Source: Paraburkholderia nodosa DSM 21604
GTDB lineage: Bacteria; Pseudomonadota; Gammaproteobacteria; Burkholderiales; Burkholderiaceae
Direction: 5' to 3'
Assembly: GCF_000519185.1 (NCBI RefSeq)
Contig: NZ_JAFA01000010.1
Location: 148,785-212,784, forward strand
Length of the DNA stretch: 64,000 bases
Shown here in pieces: positions 8,735 to 16,832 of the stretch (the first letter of the stretch is position 1; each line of letters begins with the position of its first letter). A program made the translations under genes and the position numbers. The notes below the pieces were generated by a model, which saw nothing but the letters and a program-made list of their open reading frames with translations, was not told where the DNA came from and did no database searches.

Positions 8735-10102
8735 ATGTCGAACGTCAGCCCGCACACTCCGCTCTCGGTCATGATCATTGGCGCGGGAACCGGCGGCCTG
8801 TGTCTCGCGCACGGCCTGCAACGGGCCGGCATCGACGTTCAGGTGTACGAACGGGATCGCACGCGCGTCGACGGTCTGCAAGGCTATCGCGTCGGCATCG
8901 ATCCGCACGGTCTCGCCGCATTGAAGGCCGCGCTGCCGCCTGAACTCTTCGCTACGTTCCTCGCCACCTGTGCGCGCACGCCACGCTACTTCAACATGCT
9001 GACGGAGCGCATGTCGGAGCTGCTCTCGGTCGGGATCGGCGCAAGCGAGATCGACGGCGGGAAGTCCGTGAGCCGCATGACGCTGCGTCAGGTCCTGCTA
9101 ACCGGCCTCGAAGATCGCGTGCACTTCGACAAGACCTTCGTCGAATACGAGCAGCACGCCGATGGCCGCGTGACTGCGCGCTTTGCCGACGGCACGAGCG
9201 CGAGCGCCGATGTGCTCGTCGGCGCGGACGGCGCGCGCTCGAAGGTGCGAAGGCAGTTGCTGCCGCACGCAAGGCTCGAGAACACCGGCATCGTGAGCAT
9301 CGCGGCCAAAGTGCCGATGACCGAAGAAAACCGCGCGCTGCTGCCGCCCAAGGTACGCGACGGCATTACGCTGATCTCGGCGCCGAAGGGCTACGGCGCG
9401 ATCATCCACGTGATGGCGTTCAACTGGGACCGGGGCGGCGCCAGGTCCGGCGTCGGCGGCAACGACGCCGCGTTGATCGAACGCTGGCCGGGCCTGCTCT
9501 ACGACAACACACGCGACTACCTGATGTGGGGCGTGTGGGGTGCGCGCCGCAACGTCCCCGCCGACCCGACGAAGCTCGAAGCGCCGGCCCGGCTCGCGCT
9601 CGCCATGCAGATGACCGACGGCTGGCATCCCAATCTGCGCGCGTTGATTCGCGCGTCGGACCTCTCGACCACTTTCGCCCTGGACGTGCGCACTTCGGTG
9701 CCCGTCGAGCCCTGGCCGGCCTCGAACGTTACCGTGCTTGGCGACGCGATTCATCTCATGACGCCGGGCAGAGGCGTCGGCGCGAATACCGCGCTGCGCG
9801 ATGCGCAACTGCTCGGCTCGCAACTCGTGCGGGTAGCGCGCGGCGAGCTGGCGCTAGTGGATGCGATTGCCGGCTATGAAACGCAGATGCGACGTTATGG
9901 CTTTCACGCGGTGGCCGAATCGCGCAAACAGTTCGACGAGCGCGACGCAATACATCGGCCCATTGTCGGACGCTTCGCGCTCGGTGCGATGCGCACGGCA
10001 ATGCGCGTCGTCAACAATGTGCCGCCCCTGAAGCGGCGCATGATCCATTCGGAAAACCGCCTTCGCGGCAGCGAAGAAGAAAACACAGTGGCTTCGCATT
10101 AG
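8735..10102 (+). CDS. FAD-dependent monooxygenase (aromatic-hydroxylase type)
   Basis: 455 residues. The three group A flavin-monooxygenase fingerprints are present: GAGTGG at 16-21 for the ADP of FAD, VLVGADGARSKVRR at 160-173 (DG motif) and LGDAIHLMTPGRGVGANTAL at 335-354 (GD motif). These enzymes hydroxylate aromatics or inactivate antibiotics using NAD(P)H and O2. The start ATG follows AAGGAGAAATAGCC, and it is coupled to the PadR gene. The pairing fits a PadR-controlled detoxification unit. The substrate cannot be inferred. Confidence 0.88.
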   Translation: MSNVSPHTPLSVMIIGAGTGGLCLAHGLQRAGIDVQVYERDRTRVDGLQGYRVGIDPHGLAALKAALPPELFATFLATCARTPRYFNMLTERMSELLSVGIGASEIDGGKSVSRMTLRQVLLTGLEDRVHFDKTFVEYEQHADGRVTARFADGTSASADVLVGADGARSKVRRQLLPHARLENTGIVSIAAKVPMTEENRALLPPKVRDGITLISAPKGYGAIIHVMAFNWDRGGARSGVGGNDAALIERWPGLLYDNTRDYLMWGVWGARRNVPADPTKLEAPARLALAMQMTDGWHPNLRALIRASDLSTTFALDVRTSVPVEPWPASNVTVLGDAIHLMTPGRGVGANTALRDAQLLGSQLVRVARGELALVDAIAGYETQMRRYGFHAVAESRKQFDERDAIHRPIVGRFALGAMRTAMRVVNNVPPLKRRMIHSENRLRGSEEENTVASH

Positions 10103-10564
10103 GACACGCTGCCGGGCCTGACCCCGCTCAGCTATGGACGTAGCCGACTTCCCGCTTAATTAAAAGCGTTTATTGAAAGCGCTTTGTTTGCCCGAACCAA
10201 CGCCATTCGCTAGCATTTCTTCGCCAACCTGGCCCATCTCAGCTGCTAGCCCGGACAATCCACCTATAGGCTACGTCGTTTACCGAGCCTGCAAATCATA
10301 CGAATGGCATTGATTCGCAATGCGAATCAAGTGAGCGAAGACGTGGCCTTCCAATCGCCGTATCCTGCAGCGATACGTCATTGCGTTCCGTTTATGAGTA
10401 GCGGAGTCGCAATGAAGATAGTTCTTCTGAACAACTCCGACGACACGCACCGGGGGAGCGCGTTGCGGCACATCGCTTGCGCGCCTCTTTAACCAACGCG
10501 CGGAGCGGATTTGCGCGGGCAAGTCGGGCGTTTGAAGCGGCTTGCGCGAAATAGGGGGGGAACG
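10103..10564. other. 462-bp intergenic region
   Basis: No convincing gene. It contains a 10-bp perfect palindrome AAAGCGCTTT (10176-10185) resembling the core of a LacI-type operator, but no LacI gene is near. It should also hold the promoter of the repeat-protein gene. Confidence 0.4.
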
Positions 10565-11689
10565 ATGAACCGATCAACGAAGCAGACCGTGGTATGGGTG
10601 CTCGCTTTGGCCCTGTCGGGTGCGGCTTATGGTGCGGCCGGTGGCAATGGCGGTGGCAATGGCGGGGGGAACGGCGGCGGTAATGGTGGAGGCAACGGCG
10701 GTGGTAACGGCGGAGGCAATGGCGGCGGCGCGGGTGCGGGTGCTGGTGCTGGAGCGGGCGGTGGCCACGGCTCTGGGTCGGGCTCTGGGTCGGGCTCTGG
10801 GTCAAGTTCAGGATCAGGCTCTGGGTCAAGTTCGGGATCAGGCTCAGGATCAAGCTCGGGCTCCGGCGCAGGTAGCTCTGGTGCCGGTAGTTCCGGCGCG
10901 GGTAGCTCCGGTGCGGGCAGTTCCGGCGCAGGCAGCTCCGGCGCAGGCAGTTCCGGTGCAGGCAGTTCCGGTGCAGGCAGTTCCGGCGCAGGCAGTTCCG
11001 GCGCGGGTAGCTCCGGCGCAGGCAGTTCCGGTGCGGGCAGCTCTGGTGCAGGCAGCGCCGGCGCAGGCAGCTCCGGTGCAGGTAGCGCCGGTGGAAGCAG
11101 CGCCGGTGGCAGTAGCGCTGGTGGCAGTAGCGCCGGTGCAGGCGGTAGTTCGAGTGCGGGTAGCTCCTCAGGTAGCGCGAGTGCAGGCGGCCCCGGTGGA
11201 CCTATGGGCCGCGGCAGCTCACCAGGTATGAGTGCACGGACGGCCATGGTCGAAATCGTGCCGCCTCCTCCACCGGCGCCGATCGTAAGCGCACCGGTGA
11301 CAAACGCATATAGCCCACCGCCGCACGCGCCCGACTCGGATTATCGTCCGAATGCGTTGGTGATACCCACACCAGCCCGGAACGACAATGCCCCGCCACC
11401 GAGTGTGACCACGTCGGTCCGAGGCACAGCCAGCGGGGCACCCACCGCGCCGGTTGCGAACTACGCGCCGCCGGCCCCGGCCCCTGTTGCGGTCGCGAGG
11501 CGAGCTGCCGCGCCGGTTGCAAACGACTACGGTCCGCCGGGCGTGGGCGGCACGGGCAGCGGCCCGGGTCGTGCGCGGGCTGCGAACAACTATGGGCCGC
11601 AGGGCGCGGGCGGCGCAACCAAAGCGGGTTTCGCCGTGGATACGGGCGGGTATGAACCGCCAATTCTGACGCCGACGAGCACGCCATAA
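10565..11689 (+). CDS. Exported Gly/Ser/Ala-rich repeat protein
   Basis: 374 residues. A signal peptide (MNRSTKQTVVWVLALALSGA, cleavage near residue 24) precedes three low-complexity blocks: GGN/GGGN repeats (about 26-60), GS-rich repeats (about 65-100) and roughly 15 tandem GAGSS/GAGSA pentapeptides (about 101-175, DNA 10865-11090). The C-terminal 150 residues are Pro-rich, with repeated NYGPP/NDYGPPG/NNYGPQG motifs. A G-rich ribosome site precedes ATG 10565. The composition resembles silk-like or glycine-rich surface proteins. No function is assigned. The 15-bp DNA unit makes it prone to length change by slippage. Confidence 0.7.
   Translation: MNRSTKQTVVWVLALALSGAAYGAAGGNGGGNGGGNGGGNGGGNGGGNGGGNGGGAGAGAGAGAGGGHGSGSGSGSGSGSSSGSGSGSSSGSGSGSSSGSGAGSSGAGSSGAGSSGAGSSGAGSSGAGSSGAGSSGAGSSGAGSSGAGSSGAGSSGAGSSGAGSAGAGSSGAGSAGGSSAGGSSAGGSSAGAGGSSSAGSSSGSASAGGPGGPMGRGSSPGMSARTAMVEIVPPPPPAPIVSAPVTNAYSPPPHAPDSDYRPNALVIPTPARNDNAPPPSVTTSVRGTASGAPTAPVANYAPPAPAPVAVARRAAAPVANDYGPPGVGGTGSGPGRARAANNYGPQGAGGATKAGFAVDTGGYEPPILTPTSTP
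10865..11090 (+). repeat. Tandem 15-bp repeats coding for GAGSS
   Basis: About 15 head-to-tail copies of a 15-base unit of the form GGYGCVGGYAGYTCC. The copies vary almost only at third positions, so the pentapeptide is kept while the DNA differs. A minority read GAGSA. Less regular nine- to twelve-base Gly/Ser and GGN repeats extend back to about 10,640. Confidence 0.85.
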
Positions 11690-11726
11690 ACGCATTCAGG
11701 CTCTCGCGCGACACATCGCTTCGGTA

Positions 11727-11754
11727 TCGGCACGGTGACGCATCGCCGTGCCGA
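11727..11754 (+). terminator. Possible terminator hairpin after the repeat protein
   Basis: TCGGCACGG pairs perfectly with CCGTGCCGA across a 10-base loop, 38 bases after the stop codon. There is no T run, so termination may be weak or Rho-assisted. Confidence 0.35.
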
Positions 11755-11929
11755 AATCCTGTGTGGCAGCGCCGATGAGCGGCCCGCACCGCGAGCACAA
11801 ATTGACAAAAATCAATGCATCTTGAAACGCCGGGCGCATAGTGAATCAGTCGCGGCTGACCACGCAGCGCCGTCCCCACTCGCACCGCTCCCTTACTCCA
11901 GGTCGGCCGCTCCTCTCACGGAGCCCGAC

Positions 11930-12511
11930 ATGGAACTCGCCACCCGACGCAGTGCGACACAAGTCATCTTGATCGAACACCGCCGCCTGACGAGCATCGT
12001 CAGCGGCATGCTGCACGTGGTCGATGGCATGGCGTCCGGCTTCGGCCTAAGCAGCGCGATGCTGATGCGGGCGATGCTCTACTACATCAACGAATTCCCC
12101 GAGCAGGTTCATCATCCGAAAGAGGAGCAATACCTGTTCGCGCGGCTTCGAGCGCGCGCCGCAGAATTCGACGCGGTCATCGGGGAACTCGCGCGCCAGC
12201 ACGAGGAAGGCAAGCTGCGCGTTCGCGCGCTCGAACGGGCGCTCACACGGTATGAACTCGCCGGCGCCGACATGCTGCCCGCGTTGCGCGAGGGCGTGTA
12301 TGGTTACGCCGACTTCTACGCCAATCACCGGCACCTGGAAGAGTCCGTCATCCTGCCCGGCGCGCAACGTTATTTGACCGTATCGGACTGGGTGGAGATC
12401 GACGAGGCGTTCGGCGCGAATCGCGATCCGTTCGAGAGTCTGGAGACCGAGGACAATCTCAACGATCTTTACAGATTGATCGTCCAGACGATGCCCGAAT
12501 CGCAAGCCTGA
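11930..12511 (+). CDS. Hemerythrin-like cytoplasmic protein
   Basis: 193 residues forming a four-helix-bundle hemerythrin (HHE) domain. Candidate di-iron ligands are His17 (IEHRRL), His61 and Glu65 (VHHPKEEQYLF), His91 (RQHEEG) and His133/135 with Glu138 (NHRHLEE). Single-domain proteins of this type bind O2 or NO or sense iron and redox state. The start at 11930 begins directly with the domain; the region before it has no coding character. It seems to be transcribed alone. Partner and role are unknown. Confidence 0.82.
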   Translation: MELATRRSATQVILIEHRRLTSIVSGMLHVVDGMASGFGLSSAMLMRAMLYYINEFPEQVHHPKEEQYLFARLRARAAEFDAVIGELARQHEEGKLRVRALERALTRYELAGADMLPALREGVYGYADFYANHRHLEESVILPGAQRYLTVSDWVEIDEAFGANRDPFESLETEDNLNDLYRLIVQTMPESQA

Positions 12512-12745
12512 ACGACCTCACCGCACTGCGCATCGTGGATCGCCGCCCGTCCGGCCTTGCTGACGCTCGATCGAGACCCGGGGCGTGCGCGAAAAAGACA
12601 TGTGCAAGCGGATTACACGAATTCGCGACAACGTGGCGAGCCCTGCGGCAAACAACCGCACCCCCAGCGCCACGTGGCACTGGGCCGTGGAATCAGTCCG
12701 CGTCGTACACTGTGCGTTTCGACGCTCGTAGCCCGGAACGCCGTC

Positions 12746-13507
12746 GTGCCCATTCACTATCTGCGCAGCTTCACCTCTGTCGAACGCACCGAGCGGGCCA
12801 ACCTGCGGCTCGGCCGTGCGCTGGCCTGGGTCGCGGGCGCAATCAATGCCGGCGGGTTCCTCGCCGTTGGGCAATACACGTCGCATATGTCGGGCATCGT
12901 CTCGTCGCTTGCCGACAGCACCGCGCTTGGCGATAGCGGCATCGCGTTGTCCGCTATCAGTTCCGTCCTTGCCTTTGCGAGTGGCGCCGCGACGTCCGCC
13001 ATTCTGATCAACTGGGGACGCCGCCGTTGCGCGCGCAGCGTCTACGCGCTGCCGCTCCTGCTCGAAGCCGCCCTGCTCCTTTGCTTCGCCGCGCTCGGCG
13101 CGAATCTCGGCATCCATCGCGTTCTCTTCGTGCCGCTGACGGTGGCTGTGCTCTGTTACATCATGGGCGTGCAGAACGCCATGATCACGAAAATCTCGCA
13201 CGCCGAAATCCGCACGACGCATGTGACCGGCATCGTGACAGACCTGGGAATCGAACTTGGGAAGGCGCTCTACTGGAACTGGGGCGTGCCGTCTTCGGCG
13301 TCGCATCACGTGGCGGCCGATATGCAGCGCGTACGCGTACTCGGCTCCCTGCTCGGAATGTTTTTACTTGGCGGAACGCTAGGCGCCGTGGCTTTCCGGC
13401 ATTTTGGATTTGCCGCGGGCGTTCCCTTGTCGATGCTGCTGGTGATCCTGGCGAGCGTCCCGGTCACCGACGATTTGCGTCGCCTGCCGCTGCGCGACCT
13501 TTTTTGA
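12746..13507 (+). CDS. DUF1275 (YoaK-like) membrane protein
   Basis: A 253-residue inner-membrane protein with six or seven hydrophobic segments. It shows family features: AINAGGFLAVGQYTSHMSG near the first helix and MGVQNAMITKISHAEIRTTH in the middle, followed by VTGIVTDLGIELG. The GTG at 12746 (VPIHYLRSF) was chosen because it matches the usual family N-terminus; the ribosome site is weak. The family has no established function. It is convergent with the H-NS-like gene 37 bases away. Confidence 0.8.
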   Translation: MPIHYLRSFTSVERTERANLRLGRALAWVAGAINAGGFLAVGQYTSHMSGIVSSLADSTALGDSGIALSAISSVLAFASGAATSAILINWGRRRCARSVYALPLLLEAALLLCFAALGANLGIHRVLFVPLTVAVLCYIMGVQNAMITKISHAEIRTTHVTGIVTDLGIELGKALYWNWGVPSSASHHVAADMQRVRVLGSLLGMFLLGGTLGAVAFRHFGFAAGVPLSMLLVILASVPVTDDLRRLPLRDLF

Positions 13508-13544
13508 CGAATACATCGGTCGCCGGCGGCCAATACCCGCCAAC

Positions 13545-13841
13545 TCACTCGCTTATCAAAAACCGGTCGCGATTCTTCGCGTCCTTGATCCAGTTCGGCG
13601 CGCGTCCCCTGCCGGACCAGGTCGCGCCGCTTGCGGGATCGCGATATTTCGGTGGCGCCGCGCTATGCGAAAGCCCCGACCTGCCGCGACGACTACCAAA
13701 GATGTCCTGCTGCGTGTACCCGAATTCGGCCACCTTTGCGCGGATATCGGCGAGAACCGTCTCGAACTCCTGCTGACGGGCGATGGCCGCCTGACGCTCG
13801 AGTTCCGCGAGTTGCGCCTTCAATTCCTTGTACGTTGCCAC
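13545..13841 (-). CDS. H-NS-family nucleoid protein
   Basis: 98 residues. An N-terminal coiled-coil oligomerisation region (ATYKELKAQLAELERQ, about 2-45) and the C-terminal AT-hook-like DNA-binding motif PPKYRDPASGATWSGRGRAP at 63-82 define an H-NS/MvaT-type silencer of the short Burkholderia form. A GTG start at 13841 is preferred because AGGAGA lies eight bases upstream; a longer reading from 13868 would add nine Arg-rich residues. H-NS paralogues of this kind often accompany horizontally acquired DNA, and here the gene borders a cluster of small unusual genes. Confidence 0.9.
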   Translation of the reverse strand: MATYKELKAQLAELERQAAIARQQEFETVLADIRAKVAEFGYTQQDIFGSRRGRSGLSHSAAPPKYRDPASGATWSGRGRAPNWIKDAKNRDRFLISE

Positions 13842-13959
13842 GAATCGTCTCCTGCGCGTGGACACCATTCGCTAATCATAGTGGCTTTCGCTCACGCCCC
13901 CTTCCAACGTGATCGCACGACTATTGCCGCGGCAAAAGCAAGCCCACGCAGCATACCGT

Positions 13960-14289
13960 TCAGGCCGTGACGAAGACGATTGCCCCCCCATCGGCAACCT
14001 GGGCGAACAACCGTACGAAACGATAGCTTTGCGCCTGGATAGTCAATTCGTTGAGCCCTGAGCGCGTGCCCTCCAGTATCGCCCGGGCCACCGGCTCCGG
14101 AATCGCGCCAAGGTGCGCCCAGTCTTCCTGCAGCAGCGCGGGATCGCCCAGATAGACCTCGTTTCTCCCGCCAGGCGTTCGAACGAGAATCAGGCTTCCC
14201 CCCTTGTCGAGCGCAATCTCCAGGTACTCGGACAAGGTCGCCAATGCCTCTGTGTCGACATCGCGGGCGGCATGTGAGTTCGAAGTCAT
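13960..14289 (-). CDS. Hypothetical protein, 109 aa
   Basis: No family is recognised. The protein is soluble, without signal peptide or membrane segment, and shows a mixed alpha/beta pattern: GGSLILVRTPGGRNEVYLGD, then a helix LLQEDWAHLGAIPEPVARAI, then a beta-rich end LNELTIQAQSYRFVRLF. Codon use and third-position GC look like those of its neighbours, which supports a real gene. It lies on the same strand as the J-domain gene upstream, 83 bases away, and may be co-transcribed with it. Confidence 0.6.
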   Translation of the reverse strand: MTSNSHAARDVDTEALATLSEYLEIALDKGGSLILVRTPGGRNEVYLGDPALLQEDWAHLGAIPEPVARAILEGTRSGLNELTIQAQSYRFVRLFAQVADGGAIVFVTA

Positions 14290-14372
14290 AGGGTAGCCAC
14301 GCTGAGTAGTATGTCGATCACTATCGTACCCCCGCTCCTGCCTGTTCGGCGCATTTTGGCAGCGGGACGCGT

Positions 14373-14966
14373 TCAGGGGTGTAACCCGAACATACCGTGC
14401 CAGATCGCACTAAAGAGGTTGGCGTGACGGCGATCGTCGGACTTTTGCGACTCCTCGTCGCCTGCGCCGTGCGATGAAGACGGCGGCGCAGCCTCGTCCG
14501 GCTCCGCGGCATTGCGCGGCGTGGCGTTGTCCGCCTGTCTCGACAGGTGCAGCGCGACTGCGCCGTCGGCAATGCGCCCGGCCAGTTGGGACTCGCAATC
14601 GCCGGCCAGCAGTGCGCCGAACACGACGTCGCGGTTGTAGCCCTGCTCCGCGAAGCGCATGGCCACGCTCACGTGCCGCGCATAAGCCTCCTGACGCGCC
14701 GCCTCCTGCAAGCGCGCCTCTTCTTCCCGCTCACGGACCATACGCCCCATCTCCTTCGCATAGACCGCGTCGTAGACGCCGCGCTGCGCCGGATCGGAAA
14801 GAATCGCGTAAGCCTCCTTGATCTCCTGGAACTGCGCATGAGCAGCGGCTTCGCGTCCCATATTACGGTCGGGATGCGCTTTCATCGCGGCCCTGCGGTA
14901 GGCCCGCTTGATGTCCGCGTCGCTCGCGTCGTCGCTTACGCCCAGCAAGTCATACAACGTCGCCAT
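14373..14966 (-). CDS. J-domain (DnaJ-like) co-chaperone
   Basis: 197 residues. The J domain is at 1-65 (MATLYDLLGVSDDASDADIK, with the HPD motif at 31-33 in KAHPDRN) and should stimulate a DnaK ATPase. There is no G/F-rich or zinc-finger region. After a charged helix (MVREREEEARLQEAARQEAY), the rest is a poorly conserved, disordered tail with a short hydrophobic end. I chose ATG 14966 because the J domain begins there. It is a type III J protein with unknown client. Confidence 0.85.
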   Translation of the reverse strand: MATLYDLLGVSDDASDADIKRAYRRAAMKAHPDRNMGREAAAHAQFQEIKEAYAILSDPAQRGVYDAVYAKEMGRMVREREEEARLQEAARQEAYARHVSVAMRFAEQGYNRDVVFGALLAGDCESQLAGRIADGAVALHLSRQADNATPRNAAEPDEAAPPSSSHGAGDEESQKSDDRRHANLFSAIWHGMFGLHP

Positions 14967-15130
14967 GGCTCGCACAAATTGAAGTGAGATGCGGTCGATC
15001 GTAGCATGTCGTCCGCATATGCATCGCACGTGCGATGGCCATCGCCAGCCGGCAATCGATCAATTATCCTAAGCAAACGGGCAGCGCATAGCGAAATCCG
15101 CCCGCGCCGCCGGCGCGCAGCACCGGGTTC

Positions 15131-15289
15131 TCAGCGCCGAACCCGCGTCCAGCGACACCACTCGTGGTGATCGAGATTGCGCAGCAAATCGGCCCTGCGC
15201 CGTTCGCGCCGGTAGTGAGCGGTGACACCAACTGCGGCTATTACGAGCACGATCGTGCCGGCAGCCATACCCAGCCAGGACTGGTCCAC
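15131..15289 (-). CDS. Small single-span membrane protein, 52 aa
   Basis: The GTG at 15289 is preceded by GAGGAGG, an almost perfect ribosome site, which supports this very short gene. The product has one hydrophobic span (LGMAAGTIVLVIAAVGVTAH, residues 6-25), then a strongly basic stretch RRERRR and a Trp/His-containing tail. The positive charge after the span suggests a C-terminus facing the cytoplasm. No family is recognised. Confidence 0.6.
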   Translation of the reverse strand: MDQSWLGMAAGTIVLVIAAVGVTAHYRRERRRADLLRNLDHHEWCRWTRVRR

Positions 15290-15389
15290 GTCAGCCTCCT
15301 CGGATCCATGCGGATCGCAACCCAATTGTGAGCAACGCACTCTGAATATAGCCGGTCCGTGTGACAGACTATGCGGCCTCGACCGCCAA

Positions 15390-15587
15390 TCAGCGTACGC
15401 GGGCAACCGCTCTCAGGAGCGCATCGCCCTGAGGCGTCACGCGGGGCGTAGGGAAGCCGGATTCGGGCGTATCGACGATGACGAGGTGAAGATCGCGAAG
15501 CGCACCGAGTTCCTCCCGGTCTGGCTCGATCCGCCCTGGCGCATTCTTTATCAGCATCAACGTGGCAAGTTCGTGGGGGCTCAACAT
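15390..15587 (-). CDS. Small hypothetical protein, 65 aa
   Basis: The ATG at 15587 follows GGGAGGG at good spacing. The sequence MLSPHELATLMLIKNAPGRI reads like a winged-helix N-terminus, with LRDLHLVIVD and a final TPQGDALLRAVARVR helix, so it may be a tiny MarR-like or DNA-binding fold. That is only a resemblance. It precedes the 52-aa membrane protein on the same strand by 100 bases. Confidence 0.55.
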   Translation of the reverse strand: MLSPHELATLMLIKNAPGRIEPDREELGALRDLHLVIVDTPESGFPTPRVTPQGDALLRAVARVR

Positions 15588-15668
15588 GTTATTTCCCTCC
15601 CGCTTGATCCTGTTTGATCACGCTTCTTCGCGACTGCGAGCGCACTCGCCGCGCAAACGCGATGCGAG

Positions 15669-15962
15669 CTACCGCAGCTTCGCCGCAGTCTCCGACGCGA
15701 TGTCCATGCATGCGCGCGTGTACCCGGCCGCCTGCAAAGCAGCCCACGGCAATATCCCGACCTGGCTGCGGACAAATTGCTCGGGCGTCTGTGCGGACAA
15801 CATGCCTTCGAAGTGCAGTTGCGACCCAGCGAATATCGCCCTGCAAGTCGCAAGATTCAGGCGTGAGAGTTCACAAAAACCATCGAATAGATGACCAGTC
15901 AACGTAGTGAACTTTGCGGCCGACGATTCGCTTCCCGCCGCCGCGAATTTTTGATTAGACAT
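15669..15962 (-). CDS. Short phasin-like protein
   Basis: 97 residues, about half the length of a typical granule-associated phasin (around 185 aa). The helix FCELSRLNLATCRAIFAGSQ, and then SAQTPEQFVRSQVGILPWAA, match the central phasin helices. A TAG follows AAKLR, and the reading after it shows no continuing phasin sequence, so this is either a natural short form or a truncated copy. Phasins coat PHA granules, which fits phaC elsewhere in the window. There is no linked pha gene here. Confidence 0.65.
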   Translation of the reverse strand: MSNQKFAAAGSESSAAKFTTLTGHLFDGFCELSRLNLATCRAIFAGSQLHFEGMLSAQTPEQFVRSQVGILPWAALQAAGYTRACMDIASETAAKLR

Positions 15963-16382
15963 ACTAATTTAACCCCCGTGCATTTCATCAATCATTATGT
16001 CTGTATCGACCGCGTTTGATGTATGGCTTCTCAACGCGAGTGGCGTTGCTCATTCAGAAGCGAATGCCGGTGTCGATCTAGAGCCTTGATTCTAACTTTG
16101 TTAAATCCGCCTCATGAATGCTAGTTGAGTCAGGAGTTTCCCCAATTCATTACGCAGACGGGTTCACCCCGAAGTATGGCGGCGGTAGAGGTCGAACAGG
16201 CTTGCGAAAAGCTGACTTGTCAGCCTGGATCCCAGCCAGTCAGACAAGAAGAGACGAATCACGGGTTTCGCACAGCCTGGTGACGCAAGACGTCAAACAA
16301 CGCACCGCTGCGATGAAGGTTCATCGCAAGCGGATTATGAGTACAGCGCTGTTGCACCCTCGAGCGAGGATGAGCTGGCCAT
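15963..16382. other. 420-bp region without a recognised gene
   Basis: Its first 130 bases are AT-rich and probably carry the phasin-like promoter. A possible 30-codon reading (15997-16089, plus strand) has no ribosome site. No tRNA fold or transposon end was seen. Confidence 0.4.
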
Positions 16383-16667
16383 TCAATGCGCGGCGACTTT
16401 CACCGCGTTATGTTGCGCAAGCAACTCGCGTATGCGCGCCAGATGCAGATCGCCAACGGCCGTATGAACGGGCTCGACCTTTCGGGCACGACGCGCAGCA
16501 GGCGGCCACGCACCGAGGTATCGGCACAGCGCGGAAACGAACGGCCGCTTCCCTCCGCCAGCCAGCCGCTGGGTCGCAGTGGCAACGCGATCCGCCCCTA
16601 CATTTGCCACCAGCCATTCCAACGCCTGACGGTCTTCGTCATTCACAATGCGAATTAGCGATTCCAT
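16383..16667 (-). CDS. Small protein of unknown function under a LexA-type promoter
   Basis: 94 residues. ATG 16667 is preceded by AGGAG eight bases upstream. The N-terminal half (LIRIVNDEDRQALEWLVANV, then ADRVATATQRLAGGGKRPFV) looks helical and could be DNA- or RNA-binding. The C-terminus is another helix, LARIRELLAQHNAVKV. No known SOS family is recognised. The promoter contains a near-consensus LexA box over its -10 region, so the gene should be induced by DNA damage. No companion gene follows in the same direction within 400 bases. Confidence 0.65.
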   Translation of the reverse strand: MESLIRIVNDEDRQALEWLVANVGADRVATATQRLAGGGKRPFVSALCRYLGAWPPAARRARKVEPVHTAVGDLHLARIRELLAQHNAVKVAAH

Positions 16668-16694
16668 GCGACGCTCCTACTGGACGTAAACACA

Positions 16695-16714
16695 TACTGT
16701 GAATTTATACAGTA
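16695..16714 (-). promoter_or_regulatory. LexA (SOS) box
   Basis: TACTGTGAATTTATACAGTA contains CTGT-N8-ACAG and matches 17 of 20 positions of the classical gammaproteobacterial LexA consensus. On the minus strand a TTGCAC (16730-16725) and TAAATT (16707-16702) with 17-bp spacing place the box over the -10, 27 bases upstream of the start codon at 16667. Confidence 0.8.
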
Positions 16715-16832
16715 TTTTGCGTCAGTGCAAGGCAAGTTTGAACTTGCTCCTGGGGAGCGTTCGCCGGGGTAAGGAAGAATCGGGAGTCGCCTTCTGGCGG
16801 CGTCGCCTCGGGTGGAGGCACGGCGAGACACA

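Noticed and set aside
10176..10185. AAAGCGCTTT as a LacI-type operator
   Set aside because: Only 10 bp, the outer TG/CA positions are not symmetric, and neither the upstream monooxygenase nor the downstream repeat-protein gene has a linked LacI regulator.
10865..11090. Possible CRISPR-like direct repeats
   Set aside because: The 15-bp units are contiguous with no spacers and encode a constant pentapeptide within an open frame; no cas gene is near.
10627..11247. An antisense open frame with ELPAP repeats
   Set aside because: It is a mirror of the GAGSS repeat array on the plus strand; it has no ribosome site, and the plus-strand frame has the signal peptide.
15669..15962. Reading the short phasin as a pseudogene with an in-frame stop
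   Set aside because: The bases after the stop do not continue a phasin sequence in any frame, so a natural short form is equally likely; it is left as a gene.
16118..16702. A 194-codon plus-strand open frame
   Set aside because: It overlaps the LexA-controlled minus-strand gene almost wholly at its 3' half, has no ribosome site and shows no family resemblance.
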